Of a DNA stretch of 64,000 bases, positions 45,152-53,756 are shown one piece after another (position 1 is the stretch's first letter; the number at the start of each line of letters is the position of its first letter). The DNA comes from an uncultured Planctomycetota bacterium. Its GTDB lineage: Bacteria; Planctomycetota; Phycisphaerae; UBA1845; Fen-1342. The DNA is taken from contig CAADGL010000010.1 of NCBI GenBank assembly GCA_900696525.1, positions 1 through 64,000 on the forward strand, given 5' to 3'. Below the pieces are notes generated by a model, which was not told the origin of the DNA, made no database searches, and saw only the letters and a program-made list of their open reading frames with translations. Position numbers and translations under genes: made by a program.

Positions 45152-45171
45152 CCGGGCTGTCCTCAGCCCGG
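45152..45171. repeat. CCGGGCTG palindrome, copy 3, between nuoA and nuoB
   Basis: CCGGGCTGTCCTCAGCCCGG is a perfect 8-bp inverted repeat with a 4-bp loop, 8 bp downstream of the nuoA stop. It lies in the nuoA-nuoB spacer and could shape transcript stability or the ratio of the two products. Confidence 0.8.
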
Positions 45172-45179
45172 TCTTCGGC

Positions 45180-45614
45180 TCAGGCCGCCTCGCGCTTTGC
45201 GGCAACCGACCCGCCGGGCGGCTCCTGACCCGCAGTCGAGCGCACCCAGTCGAGGTACCCGAAGCGCCAGAGGTAGACGAAGCCGACCACCAGCACGCCG
45301 AAAAAAAAGAGCATGTCCCACAGGCCGGCCAGTCCGGCCTCGCGGTAAACGACCGCCCACGGGTAAAAGAGCGCGATCTCGACGTCGAATATGATGAACA
45401 CCAGCGCGACCACGTACAGCCGCAGGTCGAACTGCACCCAGCTCTCGCCGATCGCCGGCTCGCCGCACTCGTACGCCTCGGCCTTGACCGGGTGGTGGAG
45501 TTGCCGGCGGATCAGCGCGCCGGCGAGCAAGGCCACGAGCACCATGAGGATGCCCGCGACGATGAACAGCAGCAGCCCCTGGGCCAGCTCAGCCGGCTCG
45601 GATGTTACGGGCAC
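45180..45614 (-). CDS. nuoA: NADH-quinone oxidoreductase subunit A
   Basis: 144 aa. GTG 45614 is the likely start, since AAGGAG lies 7 nt upstream; a frame to 45653 exists. Three membrane segments (about 8-30, 68-90, 95-118). Family signature KAEAYECGEPAIGESWVQFDLRLYVVALVFIIFDVEIALFYPW. It helps shape the quinone channel of complex I with NuoB and NuoH. First gene of a two-gene nuoAB unit. Confidence 0.95.
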   Translation of the reverse strand: MPVTSEPAELAQGLLLFIVAGILMVLVALLAGALIRRQLHHPVKAEAYECGEPAIGESWVQFDLRLYVVALVFIIFDVEIALFYPWAVVYREAGLAGLWDMLFFFGVLVVGFVYLWRFGYLDWVRSTAGQEPPGGSVAAKREAA

Positions 45615-45786
45615 GTCGGCGCTCCTTCGGCGATCCGCGCTGCGTTCATGCACGGCCCTCGCGCAGAACCGCGCACCAAGAGCCTACCGCGCGCCCTGAA
45701 CGCCTGCCACCCGCCTGCCGGCGTCGCCGCCGGCCGCCGAGCCGCGGCGCGCGTCCGCGCAGCCCCGCGGCGCCTCGGCGTGGCGT

Positions 45787-46230
45787 TCATCGCGGCGTTT
45801 CGCACAGCATCGGCCGCAGGAGGCGCGCCGCGGCCTCGGCGGACTGTTGGCTCTCGAATCTCAGGTACGAGATGGCTACGCCGTTGGCCGCCGCCGCCGA
45901 GACGCCGACGATGTTGACGTCCGCCTGGGCGAGTGTGCCGGCGAGGCCGGCGAAGAGCCCGGGACGGTCTTCGCCGATAAGTCGCAGGGCGAACATGCGC
46001 TCGGCGCGGCGCAGGCCGACCTGTGTCGCCGCCTGCTGCTGCTCGGGCGTCGAGAGCGGAGCGAGGTAGACGATGCTGCGGCCGGGGTGCTCGGGCGAGG
46101 GCCGGACGACCAGGAACTCGAGGTTGGCGCCGGCGCACATCATGATCTGGGCCAGGGTCGACGCCAGCGCGCCGGGGCGGTCTTCGAGCTCCCCTGCCCA
46201 GATCTCCACCGGCGAGACTTCGAACGACAT
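45787..46230 (-). CDS. Double ACT-domain protein
   Basis: 147 aa from ATG 46230. Two ACT domains in tandem: EIWAGELEDRPGALASTLAQIMMCAGANLEFLVVR (about 9-43) and LRLIGEDRPGLFAGLAGTLAQADVNIVGVSAAAANG (about 82-117), each with the DRPGxLA ligand loop. Such small proteins (GcvR-like) bind amino acids and regulate enzymes or transcription. Divergent from rpoN with a 329-bp gap. Confidence 0.85.
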   Translation of the reverse strand: MSFEVSPVEIWAGELEDRPGALASTLAQIMMCAGANLEFLVVRPSPEHPGRSIVYLAPLSTPEQQQAATQVGLRRAERMFALRLIGEDRPGLFAGLAGTLAQADVNIVGVSAAAANGVAISYLRFESQQSAEAAARLLRPMLCETPR

Positions 46231-46559
46231 CACGACCTCCGCCACTGGCGACGATAATCAACAACTCCGTCGCACTTTCGTGCGGCGCGCCGGCAGATGT
46301 GCCCCATCGCATGGTCCCCTACGCGGCGATCGCAGTCAAGCGCGACCCGGTCCGGCGGCCCCGCGCGACGCCCGGCGCAAGTCCGGGTTACACGGCGCGA
46401 CGTCCGCGGGCGATTTGCTTTGACTTCACATCGGCCGCGTCGTAGGCTCTACCAGGAGCCCTCGAAGAGCCGATGGATGAGTCGTGGGCCCCGCGCCCGG
46501 CCGCCCGCCGCGCGAGCGGAATGGACGACGACCCGCGGGATTCGACGCGTGGATGGACG
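46231..46559. other. Divergent intergenic region before rpoN
   Basis: 329 bp between the ACT gene and rpoN. The rpoN frame is open upstream to 46473, so part of it might be coding if the start is earlier. No strong promoter was identified. A TTTGCTTTGACTTC stretch near 46414-46427 contains a TTGACT -35-like hexamer, with TAGGCT 17 bp on as a poor -10. Confidence 0.45.
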
Positions 46560-48032
46560 ATGTCGCAGACGCTTTCTCAAATTCCGCGGCACCTGCTCCA
46601 GCAGCAGCAGCGGCTGACGCCGCAGCTCATCCAGGCCATGGACATCCTCCAGCTCAATGCGCTGGCGCTCGAGGAGCGCCTGGCCCAGGAGCTCGACGCC
46701 AACCCGGCGCTCGAGCTTGCCCCCGGTGACGACGACTACCCCACCCCCGAGCCGGCCGGCGAGGAGGAGCGCCCCGAAGGCGAACAGGCCCTGGTGGTCG
46801 GAGACGCGCGCGAGTTCGAGCGGCTCGACAATCTCGTCCGCGAGTACGACTGGTTCGAGGACGACGGTGAGCACCGCGGCACGCGCTCGCGGGCCGCGGC
46901 CGCCGAGGAGGGCGACGTCAAGCTCGAGGCCATGGCCAACACCGCGGCCCGCAGCGTCAGCCTCATCGAGCACCTCGAGGCCCAGTGGGCGCTCACCGAC
47001 GTGGATGACGAGACCCGGCGGCTGGGCGTGGCGATCATCAACGCGCTCGACGAGAACGGGCGCCTGCCGGTCTCGCTCGACGAGCTGCTGGCCGAGATCG
47101 ATCCGCCGGCCGCCCTGCCGTTGCTCAAGGACGCGCTGGCCCGCGTCCAGCAGCTTGACCCCCCCGGCATCGCCGCCCGCAGCGTCCAGGAATGCCTCGT
47201 CCTGCAACTGGAGGCCCAGCCCGGCGACACGCAGCTCGCGCGCCGAATCATCGAGGACCACTTCGACGACCTTCGGCGCAATCGCCTGCCGCAGATCGCC
47301 AAGGCCCTGCGGGTCGAGATCGACCAGGTGAAGGCGGCGATCGAGGTGATCCGGCGGCTGTCGCTGCACCCGGGGCTCGAGGTGGTCGAGCGCGCCACGC
47401 CCACGATCGTGCCCGACCTGATCGTCGAGTACAACGACCGCGACGACGGCTACGACGTGCGGCTGACGCGAGCGAACCAGCGCGACCTGCGCATCTCCGA
47501 GGAGTTTCGCGCCGAGCTTGAGAACACCCGCGGCAACAAGCAGGCCCGCGAATTCATCCGCTCCAAGATCGACGCCGCCGCCGCGATCATCGACGCCTTC
47601 CGCTTCCGGCGCGAGCGGCTGCTGGAGGTCGCGCGGGCCGTCTTCCAGGCGCAGCGCGAGTTCCTCGAGCACGGCGAGCAGCACATCAGGGTGCTGCGCA
47701 TGAGCGACATGGCGGCGCAGTTCGGCTGCGACCCGTCGACGATCAGCCGCACCGTCGACGACAAGTGGGTGCAGACCCCGCGCGGCATCTACCCGCTGCG
47801 GCGCTTCTTCACCGGCGGCAAGGAGGATGGCAACGGCGAGGCGCTGGGCTGGGACAGCATCAAGGCCAAGGTGCAGGAGATCGTCAGCGGCGAGGACAAG
47901 GCCAGCCCGCTGTCGGATGACGAGATTGTCGCAAAGCTCGAGGCCGAGGGCATCAGCATCAAGCGCCGCACCGTCGCCAAGTACCGCGCGCAGCTCGGCA
48001 TTCCCGCGGCGCGCCAGCGCCGCCAATACTGA
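46560..48032 (+). CDS. rpoN: RNA polymerase sigma-54 factor
   Basis: 490 aa from ATG 46560, the start that fits the family N-terminus (MSQTLSQIPRHLLQQQQRLTPQLIQAMDILQLNALALEERLAQEL). The acidic region II is followed by the core-binding domain and the C-terminal HTH (SDMAAQFGCDPSTISRTVDDKWVQTPRGIYPLRRFF). The RpoN box KRRTVAKYR lies at 468-476. It directs transcription from -24/-12 promoters and needs AAA+ activators, none of which is encoded nearby although a cluster of response regulators follows. Confidence 0.96.
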   Translation: MSQTLSQIPRHLLQQQQRLTPQLIQAMDILQLNALALEERLAQELDANPALELAPGDDDYPTPEPAGEEERPEGEQALVVGDAREFERLDNLVREYDWFEDDGEHRGTRSRAAAAEEGDVKLEAMANTAARSVSLIEHLEAQWALTDVDDETRRLGVAIINALDENGRLPVSLDELLAEIDPPAALPLLKDALARVQQLDPPGIAARSVQECLVLQLEAQPGDTQLARRIIEDHFDDLRRNRLPQIAKALRVEIDQVKAAIEVIRRLSLHPGLEVVERATPTIVPDLIVEYNDRDDGYDVRLTRANQRDLRISEEFRAELENTRGNKQAREFIRSKIDAAAAIIDAFRFRRERLLEVARAVFQAQREFLEHGEQHIRVLRMSDMAAQFGCDPSTISRTVDDKWVQTPRGIYPLRRFFTGGKEDGNGEALGWDSIKAKVQEIVSGEDKASPLSDDEIVAKLEAEGISIKRRTVAKYRAQLGIPAARQRRQY

Positions 48033-48100
48033 ACCAGCAGCGCCCGCAACACTGAATCACCGGCGCATGCCATACTGAATCCGGGCCGTCGGCAACGAGG

Positions 48101-48120
48101 CGCGGGCGCAAGCGAGTGGA
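48101..48120. repeat. GCGAGCGCAAGCGAG-type repeat
   Basis: CGCGGGCGCAAGCGAGTGGA, 69 bp behind the rpoN stop. The core GCGCAAGCGAGTGG is shared with 63216-63229. Confidence 0.6.
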
Positions 48121-48206
48121 GCAAGCGCGGGCGACGCGCGCGTACGAGCCGCAGCGCTGTCGCCTGGGTTGCGAGCGCTTCGCAGGCGCCCGGGTGACGA
48201 GCGCTC

Positions 48207-48599
48207 TCAGGCGCCTGGCGCGCCGGCCACGCCGCTCGCCAGGCCGAGTCGCTGGCGAAGCAGCGGCTCGAGCTCGGACCACAGCCGCGGACCCTTCACC
48301 ACGCAGGCGGCGCCCAGTGCCCGGCAGCGGGCCGCCAGCGCGGCGTCCGCCCGGCCGGTGATGACGATCACCGGGAGCGCGCGCCAGCGCCCGTCGCGCC
48401 GCAGCCGCTCGCACACTCCGATGCCGTCGGCGGGCATGTTGACGTCGAGAATCACGAGATCGGGCGGAAAACGTTCGATGTGCTGGACGGCGTGCAGGCC
48501 GTCGGGAGACGGCTCCGCCGCGACGCCGAGGGCCGCGCAGCGGATCGCCAGCGCCCGCACGAGCGCCTGGTCGTCATCGGCAATGAGTACGCGCTTCAT
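48207..48599 (-). CDS. Stand-alone response regulator receiver protein
   Basis: 130 aa. A single receiver domain: acidic pocket ADDD (7-10), phosphoacceptor D52 in LVILDVNMPADG, T/S position in VIVITGRAD and lysine in CVVKGP, where the usual Pro after Lys is Gly. No output domain follows. Last gene of the minus-strand signalling run (53542 to 48207), 33 bp behind the next receiver gene. Confidence 0.93.
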   Translation of the reverse strand: MKRVLIADDDQALVRALAIRCAALGVAAEPSPDGLHAVQHIERFPPDLVILDVNMPADGIGVCERLRRDGRWRALPVIVITGRADAALAARCRALGAACVVKGPRLWSELEPLLRQRLGLASGVAGAPGA

Positions 48600-48632
48600 C
48601 GTCCTTTCTTCTGCCGCCCGGCCGCGCCGACG

Positions 48633-49067
48633 TCACACGGGCTGGCGGCGCTTGGCGCCGGAGACTCTCCGTGCCTCGGCGAGCTCGTCAGCTCCGAAAA
48701 GCCCGCGCAGCACTTGCAGCAACAGGTCGAGGTCAAGCGGCTTCGAGACGAAGTATCGCCCGCCGGCAGCCTCGCAGCGCTGCTTGAAGTCGTCGGCCGC
48801 GGAGCCCGTAACGAAGATGATCGGCAGCCGCGCGGTCGCCGGGTCATCTTGAAGGGCGCGGGCGAGGTCGAGTCCGCTGTCGGCCCCGGCCAGGCACACG
48901 TCCAGCAGGATGGCGTCGGCCAGCCCGCCGCGGGCGCGCTCCAGCGCCGTCGCGGCGTCGGTGGCCGTGACGGCGCGGTACCCGGCCCGGATCAGCCGCC
49001 GCCGCAGGGCCAGCAGCAGATCGATGTCGTCATCGACGACCAGGATGGTCTTGGGCTGCGTGGTCAC
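48633..49067 (-). CDS. Stand-alone response regulator receiver protein
   Basis: 144 aa from GTG 49067, preferred because GGAGGTGAGC is directly upstream; ATG 49103 is the alternative. Receiver residues: VDDD, D56 in AILLDVCLAGADSG, FVTGSAAD and FVSKPLD. The stretch LAGADSG is longer than the usual MPxxDG. No effector domain. Member of the same run. Confidence 0.92.
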   Translation of the reverse strand: MTTQPKTILVVDDDIDLLLALRRRLIRAGYRAVTATDAATALERARGGLADAILLDVCLAGADSGLDLARALQDDPATARLPIIFVTGSAADDFKQRCEAAGGRYFVSKPLDLDLLLQVLRGLFGADELAEARRVSGAKRRQPV

Positions 49068-49102
49068 GCTCACCTCCACGCGCGTGCATGGTGCGGCACA
49101 CA

Positions 49103-49468
49103 TCAAGGTCCCAGGCACCCGTTCACGGCCCGCAGCAGCTCGTTGAAGTCGACGGGTTTGCGGAAGACCGCGGCCGCCCCGAGCTCGCGCGCCCGTTGCT
49201 CCAGCTCGTCCCCGCCGCGGCCTGAGACGTAGATCACCGGTGCGGCGGCACAGGGCATATCGTTCAAACGGGCGTGCACCTGCACTCCGTCCCCGGCCGG
49301 AATGCCGATGTCCATGATGATCAGGTTCGGGTGGTCGTGCCGCGCCAGGCGCGTGGCCTGGTAGGCGTCCTGCGCCAGGAGCGTCTCGTAGCCCTCGGCG
49401 CGCAATCGTTGCGCCATGACCCGCGCACAATCGCGGTCATCCTCGACGATCAGGATCCTGCCGCCCAT
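49103..49468 (-). CDS. Stand-alone response regulator receiver protein
   Basis: 121 aa from ATG 49468 (GGAGGGG upstream). Receiver residues: VEDD (8-11), D53 in LIIMDIGIPAGDG, YVSGRGG and FRKPVD. No effector domain. Most similar in motif style to the receivers at 54193 and 53757. Confidence 0.93.
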   Translation of the reverse strand: MGGRILIVEDDRDCARVMAQRLRAEGYETLLAQDAYQATRLARHDHPNLIIMDIGIPAGDGVQVHARLNDMPCAAAPVIYVSGRGGDELEQRARELGAAAVFRKPVDFNELLRAVNGCLGP

Positions 49469-49546
49469 GCTTGCCCCTCCCCCCATTAGTCGCGGGCGCG
49501 CCCGAAGCCCCCTTCACTGCTCAGGGCCGCCTCATTTCTGAAGTGT

Positions 49547-49960
49547 TCAAATCGCGGCGGTGGGCGGGCGGGCCGCCGGCGATTCCGCGGCCCGCAGCAC
49601 ATCCGCCAGCGCCGATAAGAGCGCTTCGGCCTGATAAGGCTTCTCGATGAACCGCGCGGCGCCGAGACCGAGCGCCTGCGTTCGGGCCTGCTCGGTCACG
49701 TTCGCCGAGACGACGATCGCCGGAACGGCCGCCGTGGCCGGCGCGCTCTTGAGCGCCATAAGCAACTGGAAGCCGTCCATCTCGGGCATGCGCAGGTCGA
49801 GGACGACGGCATCGGTCGGTGCGCCACGAGCGAGGTCGAGGCCGGCGCGGGCCGTGAAGGCCGTTTCCGCGTGGTAGCCTGCGGCGCGCAGCCTCAGGGC
49901 GATTCCCAGGGCGATCTCGCGCTCGTCGTCGACGACGACCACGCGGCGTTTCTCACGCAT
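49547..49960 (-). CDS. Stand-alone response regulator receiver protein
   Basis: 137 aa from ATG 49960, which overlaps the end of the upstream kinase gene by 8 bp. Receiver residues: VDDE, D55 in AVVLDLRMPEMDG, VVSANV and FIEKPYQ. A short proline-rich tail and no effector. The overlap makes it a probable direct partner of the kinase. Confidence 0.93.
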   Translation of the reverse strand: MREKRRVVVVDDEREIALGIALRLRAAGYHAETAFTARAGLDLARGAPTDAVVLDLRMPEMDGFQLLMALKSAPATAAVPAIVVSANVTEQARTQALGLGAARFIEKPYQAEALLSALADVLRAAESPAARPPTAAI

Positions 49961-51527
49961 GGGCAACGCTCGTTTCGCTCAGCGCCTCGGAGCAACGCGC
50001 CAGCAGGCCGCTGCAATCACCACCGATCGGCCAGCTCCCGAGGGAGCGGATATCGACGCCCGGCAGCGCCTGGAACCGATGCTGGCTGATCTCGGCAAGC
50101 GCGGCGCCGAGGCGCTGCACGAGCGCTTGCACGTCGCCATCCTTGGTTGGGGCGAGCAGGACCCAGCCCGACCCGCCGCGGCGCAGGAGCAGGTCGCTGC
50201 GGCGCACCTGGTGCTGTATCACGAGCTCCAGTCCGGCGATGGTCTCGTCGTCGGGGGCGCCCTGCGCGTCGAGCACGAGCAGGGAGACGAAGCGGGCTCC
50301 GTTGCGGAAGCTGCCGGCGCGCTCGAGGTAACGGCGGACCAGCGAGGGGCGATCCGCCGTGGGCACGCTGAAGCTGAAGGTTGACCCCTTGCCGCACGTG
50401 CTTTCGACGCAGATATCGCCGAGGTTGAGCTGGACGAGCTCCTTGGCGATGCTCAGCCCCAGGCCGAAGCCCTTGATGCCGGTGCGCGCGTCGCAATCGA
50501 GCTGCTGGAAGCGTCTGAAGAGCGCGTCCAGGCCTTCGGGCGGGATCCCGCGGCCGTTATCGGTGACCGAGACGACGACCTCGCTGCGCTCGGGGCGCGA
50601 GCGGGCCTCGAGCCGCACGAGGCCCGGCTCGCCGCAGAACTTCAACCCGTTGACCACCAGGTTCAAGATGATCCGCCCGGTCTTCTCCGGGTCGCAGAAC
50701 ACGGGCGGCAGGTCGTCCGGCACGACGATCGACAGGGCCACGGCGCAGCCGGCGGCGCGGCGCTCCAGCATCGAGCGCACGCGCTCGACGACGTCGATCA
50801 GGCGGCATTCGCTGCGGCTGATGCCGAGAATGCCGGCCTCGAGCTTGCTGATGTCCAGCATGTCGTCGACCAGCACGCTCAGGTCGTCGGTGCGCCGGCC
50901 GATGATCTCGAGGTATTCGCGCTGTTCCGGGTTGACCGGGCCGGCCAGCTCGTCGTGCATGATCGAGGCGAACTCCTTGATCACCGTGAGCGGCGTGCGG
51001 AACTCGTGCGAAACGTGGTCCACGAACTCGTGCGCCGTGTCGTACAGCTCGGCCAGCCGCCGGTTCTTCGCTTCGAGGGCCGTCTTGGCCACCTGGAGAT
51101 CCTCCAGCAACTGCCGGTTCTTGGCCTCGAATCGCCGCCGGGCGTGCTGAGCCCGGGCGTTCTCAATAGCCCGCCGCAGGGTTGGGGGGTCGAGCTGCGC
51201 CTTGGGCAGGTAGTCGTCCGCGCCGCAGCGCATCAGCATCGCCGCGGTGGACTCGTCGCCGCGGCCGGTCAGCGCGACCACGGCGCGCAGGTCACCCGCC
51301 GATCGCAGGACGCGCAGCACGTCGGCGCCGGTCTCGGCGCCCAACTGATAATCAAGGAATATCACGTCGATCTCGGGCCGCGCCAGTTGCGGCTGCGCCG
51401 CCTCGAAGCAGCAGGCGTGCACGAATTCGAAGTCGAGCCCCGGCACCTCCTCGAGCGCCCGCCGGAGCAGCTCCACGTCGCCCGGGTCGTCGTCGATCGC
51501 CAGAATCCGGATGATCGGGCCCGCCAT
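49953..51527 (-). CDS. REC-HisKA-HATPase kinase with degenerate GGDEF-like tail
   Basis: 524 aa, no membrane segment. An N-terminal receiver (IDDD, D59 in VIFLDYQLG, LPKAQ) is followed by a coiled coil (about 130-165), HisKA with HVSHEFRTPL (H174) and HATPase boxes (NLVVNGLKFCG, DNGRGIPP, GFGLGLSIAKEL). The last 120 residues resemble a GGDEF domain (RSDLLLRRGGSGWVLLAPT), with GGDEF changed to GGSGW, so it cannot make c-di-GMP. A cytosolic kinase controlled by phosphorylation of its own receiver. Confidence 0.9.
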   Translation of the reverse strand: MAGPIIRILAIDDDPGDVELLRRALEEVPGLDFEFVHACCFEAAQPQLARPEIDVIFLDYQLGAETGADVLRVLRSAGDLRAVVALTGRGDESTAAMLMRCGADDYLPKAQLDPPTLRRAIENARAQHARRRFEAKNRQLLEDLQVAKTALEAKNRRLAELYDTAHEFVDHVSHEFRTPLTVIKEFASIMHDELAGPVNPEQREYLEIIGRRTDDLSVLVDDMLDISKLEAGILGISRSECRLIDVVERVRSMLERRAAGCAVALSIVVPDDLPPVFCDPEKTGRIILNLVVNGLKFCGEPGLVRLEARSRPERSEVVVSVTDNGRGIPPEGLDALFRRFQQLDCDARTGIKGFGLGLSIAKELVQLNLGDICVESTCGKGSTFSFSVPTADRPSLVRRYLERAGSFRNGARFVSLLVLDAQGAPDDETIAGLELVIQHQVRRSDLLLRRGGSGWVLLAPTKDGDVQALVQRLGAALAEISQHRFQALPGVDIRSLGSWPIGGDCSGLLARCSEALSETSVAHA

Positions 51528-51530
51528 CTG

Positions 51531-52055
51531 TCACCGCCGTTCCGCGGGTGCCACACGGAGGTCGCTGTCGGCGTCCGGCCCGGCGCCGGCCCGTGCGAGA
51601 CCACCGCCTGCCGGCAGCGTCGTGAGCTCGAACCAGTACGCGCCAAGATCCTGCACGGCGCGCACGAAGCCCTCGACGCCGACCGGCTTGGTGATGAACG
51701 AGTTGCAGCCCAGGTCGTAGCTGCGCAGGATGTCCGCCTCCAGCCGCGACGTCGTCAGCACGACGATCGGCACCGACTTCAACGTCGCGTCCGCCTTCAC
51801 CACGCGCAGCACGTCGCGGCCATCCAGCCCCGGCATGTTCAGATCCATCAGCACCAGGTCCGGCGCGGGAGACCGGGCCGGATCGCCGTGCCGCCCCCGG
51901 TGATACAGATACTCAAGCGCTTCCTCGCCGTCCGAGACGGTCCGCAGGTCTACACGCAGCAGCCCCTCGGTCAGGGCGCGGCGCGTCAACTCCTGGTCCC
52001 CGGGATCGTCCTCGACGAGCAGCACCACAGCCAATCGCCCTTGCGCCTGCGTCAT
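51531..52055 (-). CDS. Rcp1-like response regulator
   Basis: 174 aa. Receiver of the phytochrome-associated Rcp1 type: LVEDDPGDQELTRRAL, SDGEEALEYLYHRG, D71 in LVLMDLNMPGLDGR, VVLTTSRLEAD and FITKPVG. A disordered C-terminal tail. The start overlaps the end of the upstream PAS kinase gene by 4 bp (ATGA), so the two are coupled. Its downstream neighbour begins 3 bp after the stop. Confidence 0.93.
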   Translation of the reverse strand: MTQAQGRLAVVLLVEDDPGDQELTRRALTEGLLRVDLRTVSDGEEALEYLYHRGRHGDPARSPAPDLVLMDLNMPGLDGRDVLRVVKADATLKSVPIVVLTTSRLEADILRSYDLGCNSFITKPVGVEGFVRAVQDLGAYWFELTTLPAGGGLARAGAGPDADSDLRVAPAERR

Positions 52056-53542
52056 GGCACTCCGCCCTCCGGCAGCGTGAACTGGAAATGCGCCCCGCGA
52101 CCCGGCGACGACTCGACCCAGATGCGCCCGCCATGCCGCTCAACCGCCTTGCGGCAGATGGCCAGCCCGACGCCGCTGCCGGGGTATTCGGCGCGCGTGT
52201 GCAGGCGCTTGAAGGGGGCGAAGATGCGTTCGGCGTATTCGGGTTTGAGCCCGATGCCGTTATCGATTACTCCCAACACCCAGCGCCCGTGCTCGGCCTC
52301 CCGCCGGGCGGTGAGGCGTACGTCGGGCCTGGTGCCCGCGGCGACGAACTTGAGCGCGTTGCCGAGCAGGTTCTGGTAGAGCTGCGTCAGCAGCGTGGGG
52401 TCGCCCCGGACGGTCGGCAGCGGCTCGCGCGCGATCCGCGCGCCGCTCTCCTCGACGCGCGTCGCCAGCCGTTCGAGCGCGGCGTCGACGCACGCGTCCA
52501 GCGGGACGGGCTGGAGCCGCAGGTCGCTCCGCCCGGTGCGCGACAGCTCCAGCAGGTCGTCGATCAACTGCCGCATGCGCGAGGCGGCGGCGACGATGTG
52601 CCGCAGGTCACCCGCCGCCTTCTCGGGGAGCTCGGAGCCGGCGTCGACCGACAGCAGCTCGCTGAATGCGATCAGCTTTCGCAGGGGCTCCTGCAAGTCG
52701 TGGCTGGCGACGTAGGTGAATTCGTCGAGCTCTTCGTTCCGCCGGCCAAGCTCCTGATTCTGGGCACGCAGCCGCTCCGCCAGCCGAGCCAACTCGTCCT
52801 CCAGCCCGCGCATCTCGCCGCGGCTGGCCAGCGAGTACAGCACCGCCGGACCATCGCCACAGGCGATGGACTCGATGGTGACTTCTACAGGCAGAAACTG
52901 GCCATCGGCCACCTGCACATACGCCTGCCCTGCCCGTCCCGCGTCGGCGGCGCTCGGCGACTGCGAGGCGAACGCCTCGCTGCCGCCGGGCAGCAGCGAC
53001 TCCAGCGATTCGCCCAAAAGCCCGCCGCGCGCGCGTCCGAGAAGCCGCTCGGCGGCGATGTTGGCCTGTACAACCCTGTCATGCGAATCGGTGATCAGCA
53101 TGGCCAGCGGGGCGGCGTCGAAGGCGGCTGCGGCGCGCGACGCCGGCATCACGCTGGCGTCGTCCGCTGACGGCGGGACCGCGGGCGCGGGCGCCGCGCG
53201 GCAGACGGCGGCGCCGGCGCCCACGCGAAGTCCGACGGCGCAGGTGATACCCAGGACAACGCCAAGGCACGCCAGGAGCGATCGCGACGGAGCGCCGCGG
53301 GCAGAGGCATGCGAGATCGCGCGATCCTCGCCGGGGTTTAGCGGAATCTCGCGCGGCGCGGGCGGCCACACTGCGGGGAATGGCGCACGCGCGGCGGCTG
53401 GTGCGCTGCGGACGGACGACGGCGGGTCCGCGGTGCGCGGGCACAGGGAATGAGAGGTTGGAATCGACAACAGGAGCGCGGCGCCAAGGGCCAGCCACGC
53501 ACGGGCCGGCGGCACGACAGGGATGTGAACTGCGCTCATCAT
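52052..53542 (-). CDS. PAS-domain sensor histidine kinase (phytochrome-like HisKA)
   Basis: About 496 aa; the start is uncertain (53542, 53539 or 53584, none with a good ribosome site). Two hydrophobic segments lie near the N-terminus (about 12-30 and 90-112). A PAS domain (about 145-250, AAAFDAAPLAMLITDSHDRVVQAN), a coiled coil and a HisKA with YVASHDLQEPLRKL (H281) follow, then HATPase boxes NLLGNALKF, DNGIGLKP and GSGVGLAI. The SHDLQEPLR form is typical of kinases paired with Rcp1-like regulators, matching the next gene. Confidence 0.9.
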   Translation of the reverse strand: MMSAVHIPVVPPARAWLALGAALLLSIPTSHSLCPRTADPPSSVRSAPAAARAPFPAVWPPAPREIPLNPGEDRAISHASARGAPSRSLLACLGVVLGITCAVGLRVGAGAAVCRAAPAPAVPPSADDASVMPASRAAAAFDAAPLAMLITDSHDRVVQANIAAERLLGRARGGLLGESLESLLPGGSEAFASQSPSAADAGRAGQAYVQVADGQFLPVEVTIESIACGDGPAVLYSLASRGEMRGLEDELARLAERLRAQNQELGRRNEELDEFTYVASHDLQEPLRKLIAFSELLSVDAGSELPEKAAGDLRHIVAAASRMRQLIDDLLELSRTGRSDLRLQPVPLDACVDAALERLATRVEESGARIAREPLPTVRGDPTLLTQLYQNLLGNALKFVAAGTRPDVRLTARREAEHGRWVLGVIDNGIGLKPEYAERIFAPFKRLHTRAEYPGSGVGLAICRKAVERHGGRIWVESSPGRGAHFQFTLPEGGVP

Positions 53543-53756
53543 CAGAAGCGGCCCTGCGAAGACCGTCGGTAAACCCAACAGCATCGGTGTTGGTATGTTC
53601 GACGTGTTCGCCGTGGGACAATATCGGAGGCGCGGCGCGCGCACTTCACCGGAAGTTTCCGCGAGTTCATGGATCGTCGGCGGATCTGGCCTTTCGCGCC
53701 GCACGTATCGTAGCCTTAACCGTTGGGACGCAAGAAGGCGTCCGGGGAGGCCGACC

